The position numbers and the translations under genes are program-made. The notes under the pieces were generated by a model. It did no database searches. It saw only the letters and a program-made list of their open reading frames with translations, and was not told the DNA's origin. From positions 35,268-99,267 of the forward strand of contig NZ_JAZDUE010000020.1 in NCBI RefSeq assembly GCF_036350515.1: a stretch of 64,000 nucleotides of DNA. The letters are read 5' to 3'. Below are positions 32,140-40,887 of this stretch, in pieces; within the stretch, counting starts at the first letter, position 1, and each line of letters begins with the position of its first letter. This DNA comes from Gordonia prachuapensis (lineage in GTDB: Bacteria > Actinomycetota > Actinomycetes > Mycobacteriales > Mycobacteriaceae).

Positions 32140-34379
32140 CAGCGACTACCTCCGTTTGCGGTTGTGACGGACTTGGCTTTGTCGTCGGACTCGGTGAGCT
32201 CACGGATGGCGGTGCCCTCGACGTCGACGTTGGGCAGGATTCGGTCCAGCCACGACGGCAGCTTCCAGGCCCACTCGCCGAGGATCGTGATGACCGCGGG
32301 CACGACGATCATGCGAATGATGAACGCGTCGAAGAAGATCGCCGCCGCCAGCGAGAAGCCCATCATCCGCGCGAATGTGTCCGGCGCCAGCATGAACGCG
32401 ATGAACACCGAGATCATCACCACCGCTGCGGATGTCACGACTCGCGCACCGTGCTGATAGCCGATGATCACCGAGTCCTTCGGCGACCTGCCGTGCACAT
32501 ACTCCTCGCGCATCCGGGTGACCAGGAAGACCTGATAGTCCATGGCGAGGCCGAAGACCACACCCACCAGGAAGATCGGGATGAACGAGTTGAGGGCTGC
32601 CGGGTGTTCGATGAGGCCGAAATGGCCCTCCTGGAAGACGAAGACCGCTGCGCCGAACGTGGCGCACACCGAGAACAAGAAGCCGACGGTGGCGACCAGT
32701 GGCACCAGGATCGAGCGGAACACGATCATCAGGATGATGAATGCGAGGCCGACCACCAAGACCAGGAAGGGAATCAGCGAGGAACTCAGCGTGGCGGAGA
32801 TGTCCGACATGATCGCCGTCTGACCGCCGACATGGATCTCGGCACCGGCCGGTGCGGATGCGTCGATGGCCCGGATCTGCTCCATAAGGTCGTGGGTCGC
32901 TTCACCGCTCGGTGACTGCTCGGGTGTCACGGTGATGAGGGCGGCGGTGGCCCCATCGTGGGCGGGCACCGGGCCGGAACCGTTGCCGATCCACATGATC
33001 TGTGCGGGATTGGCGACGTTGTCGAGCGTGGCGATCTCATCGACCACCGCGCCGGCGGCCGGTGCGATGTCGCCACCATCGGCGTCGCTGACCGTGACGA
33101 GCAGCGGGCCGTTGATGCCCTCACCGAACCCGCGCTTCAGCAATTGTGTTGCGTTGTATTCACTGTCGGTGGTGGTGTCCAGACCCAGTTGCAGATTGGA
33201 CATCGGGATGGCGGCCACGGCCAGCAGTACCAACCCGGCGATCGCGGTGGGCCAGGGATAGCGGGTGATGAACCGGGCCGTGCGCAGGCCGTTGGAAGGC
33301 TGGTCATCGGACTCGTCGCCGTGCCGGATACCAGGAACGCGTGGGGTGAAGGCGAACCGGCCGAATACGCCGAGCAATGCAGGAATCAGCGTGATGGCGC
33401 CGAGGACGGCGATCAGGATGGCCACCGCCGCCGCAAGACCCATCTGGGTGACGAAGGGGATGCCGACCACCGACAGCGCGGCGACCGCGATCATGACGGT
33501 GAGACCCGCGAACACGACTGCCGAACCCGCGGTGCCGACGGCGCGGCCCACGGCGAGTTCCCGGCCATCACCTCGGTTCAGTTCGGAGCGGTAACGCGAA
33601 ACGATGAACAACGCATAGTCGATGGAGACGGCGATGCCGAGCATGGTGATGATTGCTGTTGCGCTGGACTGGATATCGATGACAGCCGCGCTCAAGGTGA
33701 GCAGCAGGATGCTGATTCCCACTCCGACTATCGCGGTCAAGATGGGGATGAAGGCGGCGATCAACGCGCCGAAGGCGACGATCATCACAATGAAGGCAAC
33801 GGCGAAGCCGAGCAACTCGGCCGCGCCACCGACTTCCATGACCTGCATGAGCGATCCGGTGCCCTCGACCTCGAGACCGCTGCCGCGATGGTCGGCCAGC
33901 AGCGACTCGAACGCCTCTTTGTCCTCGGCGGTGAGTTCGTCGGCAGGGATGTCCTGGCGGACCTGTATCAGCCCGACCGTGCCGTTGTCGCCGAGGACGG
34001 TCGAGGCGAGCTCGGGGCGTGCCTGCGCAACCGTGACCGGGTTGGCGACGGTCTGCGGGTCCACCACCTGAGGCAGCTGACGGGCGTCGACGACCAAGGC
34101 GTCGATCTGCTGCGTGTGGTTGGTTAGCCCATCGTCGGCGGCGACGAGGATGCTCGTCGAGGCCTCGGTCTGTTGCTCGTTCGCCGCCGGAAACTCCTCG
34201 CGCAGAATCGTCATGGCGCGGTCGGAGTCGGTGCCGGGGAGTTCGAAACTGCTGGCGAACTTCGGTTGCACGGCTCCGACGAGGGCTCCGAGTGCGACCA
34301 GAGCAGCCAGCCAGGTGGCGACAAACCACCATTTGTGTCGAAATGCGAAGCGGCCGAGCCGGTAGAGCGCGAGGGACAT
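32139..34379 (-). CDS. MMPL family RND transporter
   Basis: A 746-residue transporter with ~12 membrane helices in two halves, each with a large outer loop: helix 1 at ~16-36 (FVATWLAALVALGALVGAV), then FELPGTDSDRAMTILREEFP (family-typical), a helix cluster (~190-370) with SIDYALFIVSRYRSEL, and the second half with GLAMDYQVFLVTRMREEYVHG. Asp-Tyr pairs in these helices (SIDYALF, AMDYQVF) mark the proton relay. MMPL proteins export lipids or drugs. AAAGG precedes ATG 34379; the longer frame upstream is unsupported. A perfect palindrome lies ~90 bp upstream. It is coupled to the downstream metallophosphoesterase. Confidence 0.93.
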   Translation of the reverse strand: MSLALYRLGRFAFRHKWWFVATWLAALVALGALVGAVQPKFASSFELPGTDSDRAMTILREEFPAANEQQTEASTSILVAADDGLTNHTQQIDALVVDARQLPQVVDPQTVANPVTVAQARPELASTVLGDNGTVGLIQVRQDIPADELTAEDKEAFESLLADHRGSGLEVEGTGSLMQVMEVGGAAELLGFAVAFIVMIVAFGALIAAFIPILTAIVGVGISILLLTLSAAVIDIQSSATAIITMLGIAVSIDYALFIVSRYRSELNRGDGRELAVGRAVGTAGSAVVFAGLTVMIAVAALSVVGIPFVTQMGLAAAVAILIAVLGAITLIPALLGVFGRFAFTPRVPGIRHGDESDDQPSNGLRTARFITRYPWPTAIAGLVLLAVAAIPMSNLQLGLDTTTDSEYNATQLLKRGFGEGINGPLLVTVSDADGGDIAPAAGAVVDEIATLDNVANPAQIMWIGNGSGPVPAHDGATAALITVTPEQSPSGEATHDLMEQIRAIDASAPAGAEIHVGGQTAIMSDISATLSSSLIPFLVLVVGLAFIILMIVFRSILVPLVATVGFLFSVCATFGAAVFVFQEGHFGLIEHPAALNSFIPIFLVGVVFGLAMDYQVFLVTRMREEYVHGRSPKDSVIIGYQHGARVVTSAAVVMISVFIAFMLAPDTFARMMGFSLAAAIFFDAFIIRMIVVPAVITILGEWAWKLPSWLDRILPNVDVEGTAIRELTESDDKAKSVTTANGGSR

Positions 34380-34465
34380 GATGATGCCTTTCAAACGCGG
34401 GTTCGGGTGGTAGGTGGCTATGAATCCGGCGAACCGCGCATAAGCGACGCGCACAGTAGATATAG

Positions 34466-34477
34466 TAACAATTGTTA
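34466..34477. promoter_or_regulatory. MarR-type operator upstream of the MMPL operon
   Basis: TAACAATTGTTA is a perfect 12-bp palindrome 86 bp before the MMPL ATG, within an AT-rich patch with TACTATAT-like -10 sequence reading leftward. It differs by one base from the site at the MarR gene (27673-27684). Confidence 0.75.
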
Positions 34478-34811
34478 GTAATTGCCTGCCAGGAAGAGGG
34501 TTGTCATGCGAGAACGACGATTCTCGATCCGTCCTCGCCGTCTGCCGGCTACCCGGCGGCGCGAAGTCGAGCGGGGTATGCGCAACGTGCGGCGTGCCCC
34601 GACCCCGTACTCTGCTCGCTCGTTTTTCGTTGCACCGCATGGGATCGCGTGCGGTAGCGCGCCGACGCACGTGTGGGTGCATCTCGGACTCGTGCGGCAC
34701 CTGCTGCGCCTGGGTGACCACCGGGGCGCCGGCCTGGAGGTGCTGAGTACGGTGCCCTGTGTGCTCGACCCGCCATGCTGAACACCTCTGGCGCCAACGC
34801 CCCCGGCACCC
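34478..34811. other. Gene-free stretch upstream of the MMPL promoter
   Basis: These 334 bases lie between the MMPL operator and the end of the leftward MFS gene. All six frames give only Arg/Cys-rich peptides with poor codon bias, so I call no gene. One inverted repeat is present (CGAGAA 34509-34514 / TTCTCG 34521-34526). Confidence 0.5.
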
Positions 34812-36329
34812 TCAGAGCCCGGGTGTGGCAGGCGTGGACTGGCCTCGCGGATTCCCATGGCGGGGAAAGAACATCGCAGGTATGAAGATCACCGCCGTGA
34901 GGGCGAAGGCCACCCAGAACGCGAACCCGAATGCCTCGGACAACAGTGGACTGATGATCGGCATGGCCTCCGGCGGAACGGAACTGATCTGATCGGTACC
35001 GCCGCCACTGACGGGTACACCTTGGTCGGTGAGGTTGTGGGTGAAGCGTTGGGTCAGTGCGGTCACCAGCAGCGCGCTACCGAGCGAGGCGCCGACCTGC
35101 TGTATCGCAGACAAGGTGGGCGCGGCGCGTGACACCGACGCCTCCGGAAGGTGGGTGTACGCCGCTGCGATGGTCGGCATCATCACCGCGCCGAGACCCA
35201 TGCCGCGCACGAACAGTGCGACGCTGAGCCACACATAGGAGGAGTCGGCCTCGACTTGGGTGAACGGGATGGTGCCGACCAGTGCGAGCACGACGCCGAC
35301 GGGAACCACCCAGCCGGCACCGATGCGGTCGGTGAGTCGGCCGCCGATCACCATCGCGACGATCGCGCCGAGACCCTGTGGTGCCAGCAGCAGTCCGGCG
35401 GTCAGCGCTCCTTCTCCGCGTGCCGTCTGGTAGTACAACGGCAACAGCAGCATGCCGCCGAACATCCCGATCGCGACCAGGAAGATCGCGATCGTTCCGC
35501 TGGCGAACAGCCGGTCCTTCAGGAGCCGGACGTCGATGATCGACGAGGCGCCCTTCGACAGGCTGTGCCAGGTGTAGAGAGCGAGACCCACCGCCCCGCC
35601 GATGAGCCAGGCGATAACCGTCCAATCGCCGAAGCCGCCTTCGGAACTCGCCCGGGACAGACCGTAGAGCAGGCACACGAGGCTGCCCGACAGGAGAGCC
35701 AGACCCAGGTAGTCGAGTCGACCGGCATCGTCGAGATGGTCGCCGGAGGGAAGCTTCCACACGGCGAGGGCGACTGCGAGGATTCCGACGGGCACGTTGA
35801 CCAGGAAGATCCAGTGCCAACTGGTGTACTCGACGAGCGCACCACCGATTACCGGGCCGAACACCGGCCCCAACAGCATCGGAACGCCGATGATGCTCAT
35901 AGCGCGCCCGAGGCGTTGCGGCCCTGCGGCTTTCGCGATGATCGCCTGGCCTCCGGGGAGCAGCATCCCGCCGCCGAGACCCTGGATGATGCGGAAGACG
36001 ATGAGGCTCTCGATGGACCACGCCGTGGCGCACAGTGCGGATCCGAGGGTGAACATCGTCACCGCGGTGATCCATGTCGCCTTGGAACCGAATCGGTCCA
36101 TCGCCCAACCGGTGATCGGGATGACCAGTGCGACGGCGAGGAGGTAGCCGGTGACCACCCATTGAGTGGTGGAGAGGGTGGCGTCGAGCTCATGGCTCAG
36201 GGTGTCCAGCGCGACGTTGACGATGGTGGTGTCGAGAACCACCATGATCATGCCGGACACGATGACGAGTCCGGTCACAATCACGCTGCGGTCGAGTTTG
36301 TCCGGTGATGCGGCGTCGGCGTTTGCCAT
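34812..36329 (-). CDS. DHA2 family (EmrB/QacA-like) MFS multidrug transporter
   Basis: A 505-residue transporter with 14 predicted helices. The DHA2 signature MVVLDTTIVNVALDTL (residues ~30-45), WVVTGYLLAVALVIPITGWAMDRFGSK (motif A) and GPVFGPVIGGAL (motif C) are clear. Likely drug/proton antiport. It lies 60 bp downstream of a TetR gene on the same strand, and the two probably form one repressor-pump operon controlled by the GTGCAA palindrome in front of the regulator. Downstream is the gene-free stretch before the MMPL promoter. Confidence 0.94.
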   Translation of the reverse strand: MANADAASPDKLDRSVIVTGLVIVSGMIMVVLDTTIVNVALDTLSHELDATLSTTQWVVTGYLLAVALVIPITGWAMDRFGSKATWITAVTMFTLGSALCATAWSIESLIVFRIIQGLGGGMLLPGGQAIIAKAAGPQRLGRAMSIIGVPMLLGPVFGPVIGGALVEYTSWHWIFLVNVPVGILAVALAVWKLPSGDHLDDAGRLDYLGLALLSGSLVCLLYGLSRASSEGGFGDWTVIAWLIGGAVGLALYTWHSLSKGASSIIDVRLLKDRLFASGTIAIFLVAIGMFGGMLLLPLYYQTARGEGALTAGLLLAPQGLGAIVAMVIGGRLTDRIGAGWVVPVGVVLALVGTIPFTQVEADSSYVWLSVALFVRGMGLGAVMMPTIAAAYTHLPEASVSRAAPTLSAIQQVGASLGSALLVTALTQRFTHNLTDQGVPVSGGGTDQISSVPPEAMPIISPLLSEAFGFAFWVAFALTAVIFIPAMFFPRHGNPRGQSTPATPGL

Positions 36330-36389
36330 GTCAGCTCCTGGCGGCTGGTGGTCGGGGTCGGGCCGGTCTTCAGTTGGGTGGGTCGATCA

Positions 36390-36971
36390 TCAAGCGAAAA
36401 GCGCTGCAGCGCCATCGAATGCGGTGACATAGTGGTCGGCGAGGCTGATCTCCGGGGACTCGATGTAGGCCTCGAGTGCGAGGTCGAACAGCGACAGGGT
36501 CGCAGTCGCCGCGCCGCGGGCACGCAGCTCGCCGAAGTCGGCTCCCTCGCGCGCGCGGACCGCATCGGCAAGGAACTCGGCGAACCGTGCGAACTTGTCG
36601 TGCAATGCCTTGTGCAATCGGGCATCTGACGCCACGAGGCGACGCACACGATCGAGGTCTGCCGGGTCCGCGTCCTTGCTGTCGAGCAGGTTCGTGATGA
36701 CCGTCTTGATATCGACGGACAGCCGGCCGGTGGGCCCGCCGGCCCGGAACTCCACCAGACGCTCCGGATTCGGCGCGGTAGGTGAGCCGAGGACTGCGTC
36801 GATCTTGCCCGGGAAATAATTGAACAAGGTACGACGCGAGACGCCCGCGCACTCGGCGACCTCGTCCATCGTGAAGCCGTCGAGCCCGCGCTCCTCGGCC
36901 AACGACTGCGCACAATCGACGATCGCGGCCGCGGTCCGCTGGCGACTCGCCGACATTGCACGCTCGGACAT
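36390..36971 (-). CDS. TetR family regulator of the adjacent MFS pump
   Basis: A 193-residue regulator with helix-turn-helix at ~12-58 (AAIVDCAQSLAEERGLDGFTMDEVAECAGVSRRTLFNYFPGKID). ATG 36971 is the first start of the conserved part; a long open frame to 37301 runs through the promoter and is rejected. A perfect palindrome starts 3 bases upstream of the ATG, so binding would block transcription initiation, and the message may be leaderless. The MFS pump follows 60 bp downstream. Confidence 0.92.
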   Translation of the reverse strand: MSERAMSASRQRTAAAIVDCAQSLAEERGLDGFTMDEVAECAGVSRRTLFNYFPGKIDAVLGSPTAPNPERLVEFRAGGPTGRLSVDIKTVITNLLDSKDADPADLDRVRRLVASDARLHKALHDKFARFAEFLADAVRAREGADFGELRARGAATATLSLFDLALEAYIESPEISLADHYVTAFDGAAALFA

Positions 36972-36973
36972 GG

Positions 36974-36988
36974 GTGCAACTATTGCAC
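36974..36988. promoter_or_regulatory. TetR operator with an extra half-site
   Basis: GTGCAA-CTA-TTGCAC (6-bp perfect arms) is 3 bases before the tetR ATG. A further GTGCAA half-site occurs at 37002-37007. Confidence 0.8.
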
Positions 36989-37092
36989 TCGTCGAGCCGT
37001 AGTGCAACAGGTGGATGACCGCGGACGGCTCCACCGGGGTGCGGATCCTGCGACCATGGGCGTCAAGCGGACGATTCGAGGAGGCGGCCACC

Positions 37093-37422
37093 ATGTCGAC
37101 AGACAAGAGCCCGGACCCCGGCCGGGGGAGAGATCTCGGCGAACCGATCGCCATCGACGAGCACACCACGATGATCCCGGTGACCCGTCGAGGGCTGCGA
37201 GGTCGCCCGGTCACGGTCGGCGCCTTCACCATCACCGACGGTGTCACCACGTGGACGCCCGTCGTGGACTCGGGCCGAGTGGCCGTGATCGGGGTGATCA
37301 CCGGGCTGATCGCCGCGACGCTGGGATCGGCCGCGGTGCTGCGTCAGCCGCCGTGGCCCAAGATGACGATCGAGACCGATCATCTCCCGGGGCACCGGCA
37401 CCGAGACCGGACGACTACGTAA
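37093..37422 (+). CDS. Small membrane-anchored protein of unknown function
   Basis: A 109-residue protein with GAGGAGG about 9 bases before ATG 37093. An N-terminal ~75-residue soluble part (IPVTRRGLRGRPVTVGAFTITDGVTTWTPVVD) precedes one membrane helix (VAVIGVITGLIAATLGSAAVL). The IPVT...R pattern vaguely recalls the end of GerW/YtfJ proteins, but it is too short and this is not an identification. It lies between the TetR and the carboxymuconolactone decarboxylase-like gene. Confidence 0.65.
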   Translation: MSTDKSPDPGRGRDLGEPIAIDEHTTMIPVTRRGLRGRPVTVGAFTITDGVTTWTPVVDSGRVAVIGVITGLIAATLGSAAVLRQPPWPKMTIETDHLPGHRHRDRTTT

Positions 37423-37573
37423 TCCCGGCGGGGCGTCTCGCACCACGACCTCCAGGGCCGGTGCCGTGTGATCGAGCGCGGCGATCTCGCGTTGATCGCG
37501 GCAGAGTAGGACGGTGCGTCAACCCCTCGGAATCCGCCCACACCGTTCCGAGCAGAACGCGACAGGAGCCACC

Positions 37574-38158
37574 ATGCCCGACGACACGTTCGACCTGCCC
37601 CCGCTGCCACCCGAGTCGGCGGCTCTGCTCGACAAAGTGGTCCCGCCGCCGCATCGGCCACCGCTGCTCTATCGGGCGATGGCCGCCAATCCGGGGGTGC
37701 TGCGGGGGTACATCGAGCAACCGATCCTGGGTCTGCGCGGTCTGCTGCACACCGGGCAGCTCTCCGCGGACGAGCGCGAGCTCTGCGTTCTGCGCGTCAC
37801 CGCCAAATGCGACGCGGAGCATGAATGGGGTGTCCACGTCGCCTACTTCGGGAAGACCTCGGGCCTCACGCAGAGCCAGATCGACGCCACCGTGCTCGAC
37901 ACCGACCCGGAACCCGGCTGGTCGACCCGGCAACGCGCCGTCCTGGACATCGTCGACGCGGTGGTCGACATGCGGCGCCTCGACGCGGCGGAACTGGCCG
38001 CGATCGATCGGACGCTCACCATCGAGACCCGTACCGAGATCGTCGCGGTGGCGTCGCTGTACCTGGGGATCTCGGCGACCTGCCGGGTACTGGGGATTCC
38101 GCCGGAACCGGGTGCCCCGCGTTTCCCGTCCTGGACGGGTGCACAACGAACACCGTGA
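37574..38158 (+). CDS. Carboxymuconolactone decarboxylase / AhpD-like family protein
   Basis: A 194-residue protein with the CMD fold: GQLSADERELCVLRVTAKCDAEHEWGVHVAYFGKTSGLTQSQIDA (residues ~58-102) is the family core, with a single Cys, Glu and His (CDAEHEWGVH) instead of the CxxC of AhpD. Family members act as decarboxylases or peroxidases; without CxxC a peroxidase role is unlikely and the substrate is unknown. AGGAG precedes ATG 37574. The start at 37514 has no ribosome site. Confidence 0.85.
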   Translation: MPDDTFDLPPLPPESAALLDKVVPPPHRPPLLYRAMAANPGVLRGYIEQPILGLRGLLHTGQLSADERELCVLRVTAKCDAEHEWGVHVAYFGKTSGLTQSQIDATVLDTDPEPGWSTRQRAVLDIVDAVVDMRRLDAAELAAIDRTLTIETRTEIVAVASLYLGISATCRVLGIPPEPGAPRFPSWTGAQRTP

Positions 38159-38198
38159 GCGGGTGGAACCTGCGACGGCAGCGCTGCGTCCAAACCGC

Positions 38199-38774
38199 AT
38201 GGACGACCCCATCGAGTACCTGTTCGGGACCGGGGACGGCGCCACCACCTCGTGGGTGTCGGCGCCCGACGCCGACGTCGACCATGACGGACAGCTCGAC
38301 GCGGTGACACTCGACTTCGACGGCGACGGCCGCCGCGACGACGCCATGTGGGACACCGACGCCGACGGCATCGCCGACACCGTGGCACTCGACCGCGACG
38401 ACGACGGACGACCCGACGACTTCTACGGCGACGACGGGAGCGGAGTGTGGGGTGAGCGCACGGCCCGGTCCGAACCGGACCGCGACGAACCACCTCCGCG
38501 TCCGGGCCGTGTCGCGGATCCGGCACCACCACCCGAGCCACCCCAACCGCCCGAGGCCGCCGACACGATCGTCGTGAGCTCAGATCTCGACGGCGATGGA
38601 ACCGACGACATCGAACTCGTCGGTACGCGCCGCGGCGGTGTCCCCGTGGCCGAACGTCTCTACGTGGACTACGACGGCGACGGGCGGTTCGATCGGGTGC
38701 TCGTCGATTCCGACGGCGACGGCCGCGCCGACGTCAGCTTTGATGCCCGGTCGCCTCGATTCGAGGGTCGGTGA
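38199..38774 (+). CDS. Asp-rich repeat protein, probably calcium-binding (Rv3906c-like)
   Basis: A 191-residue acidic protein made of short DxDxDG-type repeats (DADVDHDGQLDAVTLDFDGDGRRDDAMWDTDADGIADT...) in two blocks (~20-75 and ~125-185), separated by a Pro-rich hinge. The repeats resemble thrombospondin type 3/EF-hand-like Ca2+-binding loops; mycobacterial relatives such as Rv3906c have been noted as pullulanase-like. No signal peptide or membrane helix is visible. ATG 38199 is the first in frame of the repeat part and has no strong ribosome site. Its last 41 bases overlap the end of the convergent MFS gene. Confidence 0.78.
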   Translation: MDDPIEYLFGTGDGATTSWVSAPDADVDHDGQLDAVTLDFDGDGRRDDAMWDTDADGIADTVALDRDDDGRPDDFYGDDGSGVWGERTARSEPDRDEPPPRPGRVADPAPPPEPPQPPEAADTIVVSSDLDGDGTDDIELVGTRRGGVPVAERLYVDYDGDGRFDRVLVDSDGDGRADVSFDARSPRFEGR

Positions 38775-40065
38775 CGGCCAGCGGGCCGTGGTGCGGCGGG
38801 GTGTGCACGACCCGCACGACCACCGCGCCGACGAGATACAGGACCACACCGAAGACGAGCAGTCCCACCGACCGCCCGTCCGGGGGGATGGCAACGGCCG
38901 CGAGAGTCACCGCACCCACGTAGGCGATGTTGAACACGGCGTCCTGCACCGAGAACACCTGTCCGCGGACCATGTCGCCGATGTCGACCTGCATCGCGAC
39001 GTCGCCGCACAATTTCGCCATCTGACCGATGAGACCCAGCACGAAGGCGCCGATGCAGAACACCACCGGATTGAAGGTGATCAACGAGAGCTCGGCGACC
39101 GCACCGATCAGCATCGCCGCCACCAGCGTCGGGCGCCGGCCGTACCGCTCCACCGAGATCGGCGTCACCACCGCGGCGAGGAAGGCACCGCCCGCCGTGA
39201 AGCCGGCGACCACAGTGACGCCGAAGAGGCCGTCACCGAGCCCGGCCTGTTTGCTCAACACGAGCAGCATCAGCGTGTTGATCCCGAACACCAGCCGGTG
39301 CGCGCCGATCGCCGACAACGCCGCCGACACCGTGCGCGAGTGCGCCACTGCCCGCGCACCATGACCGAGACCGACCGTGATCGCGTGCACCGCCGACCGT
39401 CCGGGATCGTCGGGCTCGTCGGGGCCGAGCTGCAGACGGCCGAACCCGTGCGCGATCGTCGCGGCGATCAACGCGATCACGACACCGCCCAGGGTGGTGA
39501 ACGCACTGCCGGAGTTGTCCGGACCGAAGATCGCGCGCAGCACCGCCGCGATGCCGGCGCCCACGGCGAGCATCCCGGCCCCGAGGGTGGTGAACAACGC
39601 ATTGGTCGCCACGATCACGTCGCGGTGCGCGACATGCGGCAGTGACGCCGAGAGCCCCGATGCGACGAACCGACTGGCGCCGGTCACGGCGAGCGCACCG
39701 ATCAGCACCACGGTCTCGCTGGCGCCGGCGGCGATACACACGGCGACCAGCGCGATCAGCCCGGCCCGAATCACGTTGGCGTACATGAGCACATTGCGGC
39801 GGTCCCAGTGATCGAGCAGTGCGCCGGCGAACGGGCCGATGAGCGAGTACGGCAACAACAACACCGCGAGGCCACCGGCGACGGCCAACGGATCGGCGTG
39901 TCGCTCGGGGTTGAACAGGATGGAGGCGAACAGCGCCGCCTGGAAAACACCGTCGGTGATCTGGCTGGTCAGGCGCACCGCGAGCAGTCGTCCGAGGCCG
40001 GGTGAATGGCCCAGTGAACGAATGAACCCCCGTAGACCGGGGGTCGCATGGGGCGACCCAGACAT
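38734..40065 (-). CDS. MFS transporter (Rv0037c-like)
   Basis: A 443-residue, 12-helix major facilitator protein. LTSQITDGVFQAALFASILF opens helix 1; LIGPFAGALLDHWDRRNVLMYANV is the motif A region. It corresponds by position to M. tuberculosis Rv0037c, divergent from the YqgE gene. The substrate is unknown. ATG 40065 (MSGSPHATPG) is preferred over 40107. Its 3' end overlaps the convergent Asp-rich protein gene by 41 bases. Confidence 0.88.
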   Translation of the reverse strand: MSGSPHATPGLRGFIRSLGHSPGLGRLLAVRLTSQITDGVFQAALFASILFNPERHADPLAVAGGLAVLLLPYSLIGPFAGALLDHWDRRNVLMYANVIRAGLIALVAVCIAAGASETVVLIGALAVTGASRFVASGLSASLPHVAHRDVIVATNALFTTLGAGMLAVGAGIAAVLRAIFGPDNSGSAFTTLGGVVIALIAATIAHGFGRLQLGPDEPDDPGRSAVHAITVGLGHGARAVAHSRTVSAALSAIGAHRLVFGINTLMLLVLSKQAGLGDGLFGVTVVAGFTAGGAFLAAVVTPISVERYGRRPTLVAAMLIGAVAELSLITFNPVVFCIGAFVLGLIGQMAKLCGDVAMQVDIGDMVRGQVFSVQDAVFNIAYVGAVTLAAVAIPPDGRSVGLLVFGVVLYLVGAVVVRVVHTPPHHGPLAVTDPRIEATGHQS

Positions 40066-40116
40066 CACTGATTCAGAGTACCGACCTCGACCCGCCCGCC
40101 ATGCCATGATGAGGGG

Positions 40117-40764
40117 GTGGCCGCCGGCGACGAGTCAGAGGAACCGACCCCCGAGTTCTACTCCGAGGGGGCCGAGGGCTCCCCGCGCGACGTACCCGCT
40201 GCGCGCCGCGTGCGGCCCGGGACATTGCTTCTCGCCGCGACCGATCTGCTCGAGCCGACGTTCGCCCGCACCGTCATCTACGTCATGGAGCACAACGACG
40301 CCGGCAGCCTCGGGGTCGTCCTCAACCGCATGAGTCAAACGGCCGTGCACAATCTGCTGCCGCAGTGGGCCGATCTGTCCGCATCCCCGCGGGCGCTCTT
40401 CGTCGGAGGTCCGGTCAAACAGGACGCCGCTCTCTGTCTCGGTGTGGTGAAACTCGGCGCCGACATCACCGGCATCGAGGCGCTGCGCCCGGTGGACGGC
40501 CGGATCGTGCTGGTCGATCTCGACGCCGACCCCGAAGAGCTCTCCGCGGTGCTCGACGGCGTGCGGGTGTTCGCCGGCTACTCGGGGTGGGGTGTCGGTC
40601 AGCTCGACGGGGAGCTCGAACAGAACAGCTGGATCCTTGCATCGGCGCTCGCCAAGGATCTGCTCGCGCCGACCACCACCGACCTGTGGGGTGCGGTGCT
40701 CCGACGCCAGACGTGGCCGACGCCCCTGCTCGCGACGCACCCGATCGACATCAGCCGCAACTGA
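40117..40764 (+). CDS. YqgE/AlgH family protein (Rv0038-like)
   Basis: A 215-residue cytoplasmic protein. The family opening RPGTLLLAATDLLEPTFARTVIYVMEHNDAGSLGVVLNRMS (residues ~30-70), then FVGGPVKQDAALCLG and FAGYSGWGVGQLDGELEQNSWILA, is unmistakable (the AGYSGWGxGQL motif). Function is unresolved in bacteria. GTG 40117 is the start of an N-terminal acidic extension of ~28 residues. It is divergent from the MFS gene across ~50 bp. Confidence 0.93.
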   Translation: MAAGDESEEPTPEFYSEGAEGSPRDVPAARRVRPGTLLLAATDLLEPTFARTVIYVMEHNDAGSLGVVLNRMSQTAVHNLLPQWADLSASPRALFVGGPVKQDAALCLGVVKLGADITGIEALRPVDGRIVLVDLDADPEELSAVLDGVRVFAGYSGWGVGQLDGELEQNSWILASALAKDLLAPTTTDLWGAVLRRQTWPTPLLATHPIDISRN

Positions 40765-40828
40765 GACGCGCACCTACCGTTGTGTGAACAGTGACATAGC
40801 GCACACCTTTCTGTTACCTTTCGGTCGC

Positions 40829-40854
40829 TTGGCCAACTCGGTTGGTCAACTCGG
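40829..40854 (+). repeat. Tandem 13-bp repeat upstream of the S15 hydrolase
   Basis: TTGGCCAACTCGG (40829-40841) is followed at once by TTGGTCAACTCGG (40842-40854), 12 of 13 identical, 34 bp before the start of the secreted hydrolase gene. It may be a regulator site or a leader element. Confidence 0.6.
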
Positions 40855-40887
40855 CTGGGGTCACAACTGAACGGGGGATTCGGCGAC

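Noticed and set aside
34482..34781. Overlapping small frames on both strands upstream of MMPL
   Set aside because: Arg/Cys-rich peptides, no ribosome site, no typical codon bias.
37002..38774. A 590-residue plus-strand frame joining three genes
   Set aside because: It reads out of frame through the small membrane protein and the CMD gene; only its last part (from 38199) is real.
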